Shown here one piece after another: positions 29,285 through 31,075 of a DNA stretch of 31,075 nucleotides. Below the pieces are notes generated by a model, which saw only the letters and a program-made list of their open reading frames with translations, was not told where the DNA came from and ran no database searches. Origin of the DNA: CAYMUN01 sp964440265 (GTDB taxonomy: Bacteria > Patescibacteriota > Saccharimonadia > Saccharimonadales > UBA4665). Position 1 is the first letter of the stretch. Each line of letters opens with the position of its first letter. Where the stretch lies: NCBI GenBank assembly GCA_964440265.1, contig CAYTRU010000006.1, positions 1 through 31,075 of the forward strand. Direction: 5' to 3'. The translations under genes and the position numbers were made by a program.

Positions 29285-30883
29285 TTACTGAGATGAAGCT
29301 GCAGTTGGCGTAGTAGCTTTGGGCGCCTGATCGGTGCCAAGCACTATGATGAAGTCAGCGTCATAAACCCGCGCATAGGGATTGGTGGTGGTCACATGAC
29401 TGCCAAACAGGTCTGTGAGACGGGATTTGGTGGCTGGTTTCTTAGTTGCGGAATTATCGATGATAGTTGTAGTAGCTCCTGCATTGCTAGCATCACCCAC
29501 GGTAGTCACCATAATATCCTTGTCGGTCAATTTTTTCTTAATCTGAGTAGCTAGACCGTTTACGGTTGTCCCGTTCAGCACGACTACTGTGGCACCTTCT
29601 TGGACTACCGGGTCGGAAGAAGTATGTTTAGTAATAAAAGCCTGAATATCACTAAAATCATCGATCCCCGCCATAGGGATGAGAGCTGATTGACCCTGAG
29701 GCGTATTGTAGCCTACAAGCAGGCTTTTCCCGTTGGCATCGTTGAGGCTGAGGGACTGAATGCTGTTGGCATCAATTTTTTTAGTAAGGTCGTACAGACG
29801 CTGCACTTCCTTAGCCTTAAAATCATCTTTGACGTTGTTGCCGATAGAGTCCAAGAGACCAGTCAACTTAACCGGATTAGCTAAAACGCCCACCGACACG
29901 GCTTTGGCCTTGAGGGCTACCAACATCTGGCGTTGGTGCTCGGTACGGTCAAAGTCACTGCCAGCGAAACCATAGGATCGGTAGGAATCGCCACGAGCCC
30001 GTGCCAGATCCAGCGCCTGTTGCCCATTCAAGTGATGCGTCCCATTCGTTAGTTTTACTAAAGGCCCCTTGGTCTCCCAGTCGATATTGGGGTCATACAG
30101 ACCTCGCGGGTCACTGCTTTTAATAGTCAAATCGATACCTCCGACAGCATCAACTGACTGCTTAAAGGCCTGGTAGTCAATGAGGGCATAGTAGTCAATC
30201 GGTATCCCTAAATTCTCGGTTACGACCTGCTCCAGCTGCCCCATACCACCAATCGGATAGCCAGCCTCATTAAAGCCTTCATCTTGGCCAGTCACATACG
30301 CACCGTTGATTTTCTGGTGCCCGCTCCGCCCGACGTCAACCCATAGATCACGCGGTACACTGAGCAAAAAAGCCTGATTATGAACGGTATCAATACTCAT
30401 AATCATGATGGAATCTGTCAAATTAGCGCCATCATGCCCAGGGTCGTCAGCCGAGTTACCCGCGATTAAAATATTGACGCGACCGCTGTCCTCACCTTTG
30501 AGTTTGGTAGTCTTTAGAAGGTCTAAAATACTACCGCCGAACAACTTATGAGCATTCCATAGAAATTTGCCACCTACGTAGCCGCCTACCAGCAGTACAA
30601 GGATAAATAGGGTAATAACTACTCGTTTAAGACTAATTTTTCGGAGGAAACGTCGCCGGTCACCGGTTTTTTTAAGTTTTTTGACTGAAGGCGCTTGCCC
30701 CGCAGGACGACGCGGACGCTGACCGACTTCCGGCTGGTAACTAGGCAATGTCATACCAACCGCCGGAAACCGTGACGCTTGGTTGGCAGCCATAAAGACA
30801 TCCTGAATCGGACGTTTACCCGTAGTAGGAGCGGGTAACGTCAACGGCTTGTGGTGAGGCTGAGAAGGGGGTTGTGGCGACAT
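29285..30883 (-). CDS. LytR-CpsA-Psr (LCP) family cell-wall glycopolymer ligase
   Basis: 532 residues. A ~85-residue cytoplasmic Pro/Arg-rich N-terminus precedes one transmembrane helix (about 88-107; VVITLFILVLLVGGYVGG). The LCP domain follows: NILIAGNSADD, LTDSIMIMSID, FLLSVPRDLWVDV (conserved S-x-P-R-D), INGAY, and HHLNGQQALDLARAR...DFDRTEHQRQML with the polyprenyl-phosphate-binding Arg residues. After ~420 lies a LytR_C domain (ATVVVLNGTTVNGLATQIKKKL...DADFIIVLG). LCP enzymes move glycopolymers from undecaprenyl carriers to peptidoglycan outside the membrane, fitting the GtrA/GtrB genes nearby. The ATG at 30883 is preceded by TATAAT 14 bases away. The Thr/Ala/Ser tail after the LytR_C part is low-complexity. 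Confidence 0.94.
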   Translation of the reverse strand: MSPQPPSQPHHKPLTLPAPTTGKRPIQDVFMAANQASRFPAVGMTLPSYQPEVGQRPRRPAGQAPSVKKLKKTGDRRRFLRKISLKRVVITLFILVLLVGGYVGGKFLWNAHKLFGGSILDLLKTTKLKGEDSGRVNILIAGNSADDPGHDGANLTDSIMIMSIDTVHNQAFLLSVPRDLWVDVGRSGHQKINGAYVTGQDEGFNEAGYPIGGMGQLEQVVTENLGIPIDYYALIDYQAFKQSVDAVGGIDLTIKSSDPRGLYDPNIDWETKGPLVKLTNGTHHLNGQQALDLARARGDSYRSYGFAGSDFDRTEHQRQMLVALKAKAVSVGVLANPVKLTGLLDSIGNNVKDDFKAKEVQRLYDLTKKIDANSIQSLSLNDANGKSLLVGYNTPQGQSALIPMAGIDDFSDIQAFITKHTSSDPVVQEGATVVVLNGTTVNGLATQIKKKLTDKDIMVTTVGDASNAGATTTIIDNSATKKPATKSRLTDLFGSHVTTTNPYARVYDADFIIVLGTDQAPKATTPTAASSQ

Positions 30884-30897
30884 TGATAGTACCGCCC

Positions 30898-30903
30898 ATT
30901 ATA
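30898..30903 (-). promoter_or_regulatory. -10 TATAAT for the LCP gene
   Basis: Minus strand TATAAT ends 14 bases before the ATG at 30883, a ~7-8-nt leader. TTCGCA 18 bases upstream is a weak -35. Confidence 0.45.
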
Positions 30904-30907
30904 CCGC

Positions 30908-31063
30908 TTATGGGTCGCCCATGCGAACCTTTTTGCTTAGAATTTTCAGATTTGTAATAATCCCGTCGGGAGTTAACATACAAATATCCCTAAACCGTTG
31001 TAGCATCGCTTTTAAAAGCACAGGCTCAGGAGACATACCTTGGCCTAACGTGCAGATAGACAC
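30908..31063 (-). CDS. Possible 51-residue protein at the right edge
   Basis: Open frame on the minus strand from GTG at 31063 (or ATG at 31036) to TAA at 30908-30910, giving 51 (or 42) residues. The sequence is protein-like: an amphipathic MSPEPVLLKAMLQRFRDI segment, LTPDGIITNLKIL, and a basic end SKKVRMGDP. I do not recognise it. TATACC at 31070-31075 ends exactly six bases before the GTG, the same spacing as the leaderless genes in this window, and a TGA in frame closes the frame just upstream, so it is not the tail of a longer gene in this frame. The edge of the window prevents a check for a -35. It would lie just upstream of the LCP gene on the same strand. Confidence 0.4.
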   Translation of the reverse strand: MSICTLGQGMSPEPVLLKAMLQRFRDICMLTPDGIITNLKILSKKVRMGDP

Positions 31064-31069
31064 GATTCA

Positions 31070-31075
31070 GGTATA
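31070..31075 (-). promoter_or_regulatory. Possible -10 TATACC at the window edge
   Basis: TATACC, six bases before the GTG of the 51-residue ORF. One mismatch from TATACT; context is cut by the window edge. Confidence 0.3.

Noticed and set aside
29242..29340. 33-residue N-terminal extension of the Crp/Fnr protein
   Set aside because: It overlaps the LCP coding end and its own -10 (TATGAT); the jelly-roll domain begins soon after the ATG at 29241.
1..31075. CRISPR arrays, insertion sequences, or TGA recoding
   Set aside because: No spaced direct repeats, transposase or inverted terminal repeats are seen. TGA acts as a stop in several ATGA/GTGA gene overlaps, so the standard bacterial code holds.

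Overview
The window looks like a chromosomal segment of a Patescibacteria/CPR bacterium, most likely Candidatus Saccharibacteria (TM7). This is inferred from gene content and style: very tight packing, ATGA/GTGA overlaps, a phosphoketolase and oxidative pentose-phosphate route, an archaeal-type PEP carboxylase, a large PKD surface protein with an LPxTG-like tail, GtrA and LCP cell-surface genes, and unrecognised small secreted proteins. No rRNA or other phylogenetic marker is present, so the assignment is moderate. TGA serves as a normal stop. A run of 100 N (10191-10290) marks this as a scaffold with an assembly gap inside the phosphoketolase gene.

Layout. 2-1375 (+): the end of a sugar-nucleotide epimerase and a family-2 glycosyltransferase. 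1418-4930 (-): an accessory-looking stretch with a 454-aa unknown protein, a secreted four-Cys protein, an unlisted 58-aa membrane-tethered peptide, tRNA-Gln(TTG), a DUF1304 membrane protein preceded by a 19-aa lysine-rich peptide, and a 164-aa unknown. 4973-14314 (-): an acetyl-metabolism block of HDAC-like deacetylase, GNAT, acetyl-CoA synthetase, phosphoketolase fused to a CoA-binding domain, a second GNAT, a GlmM-type mutase and 6-phosphogluconolactonase. 6-phosphogluconate dehydrogenase diverges from it (14361-15830, +). 15827-18492 (-): PEP carboxylase and aspartate aminotransferase. 18588-20378 (-): PKD surface protein. 20540-22998 (+): a beta-hydroxyacid dehydrogenase and a two-gene ABC exporter. 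23085-25486 (-): GtrA, polyprenyl-phosphate glycosyltransferase and an LPG-synthase-like membrane protein. 25612-28551 (+): an 8-TM membrane protein, a 90-aa protein, a soluble PAS histidine kinase and a receiver-only regulator. 28555-31075 (-): a Crp/Fnr regulator, an LCP ligase and a small ORF at the edge.

How the genes fit together. Lactonase and 6-phosphogluconate dehydrogenase yield ribulose-5-P; after epimerisation (gene not here) phosphoketolase splits xylulose-5-P into acetyl-P and glyceraldehyde-3-P; acetyl-CoA synthetase activates acetate. The GNAT-deacetylase pair beside acs resembles the AcuA/AcuC control of AcsA in Bacillus. PEP carboxylase plus the aminotransferase would turn PEP into aspartate.

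The two most interesting signals are not protein families. (1) Between acs and the GNAT-deacetylase pair lies a consensus promoter (TTGACA-17-TATAAT), about 125 nt of structured RNA, and an intrinsic terminator just before the GNAT start. An 8-bp alternative pairing would break the terminator, which is the layout of an attenuator or riboswitch. (2) Many genes have a -10 hexamer (TATACT/TATAAT) ending only 6-9 nt before the start codon, implying widespread leaderless translation, while others keep a longer leader with a Shine-Dalgarno.
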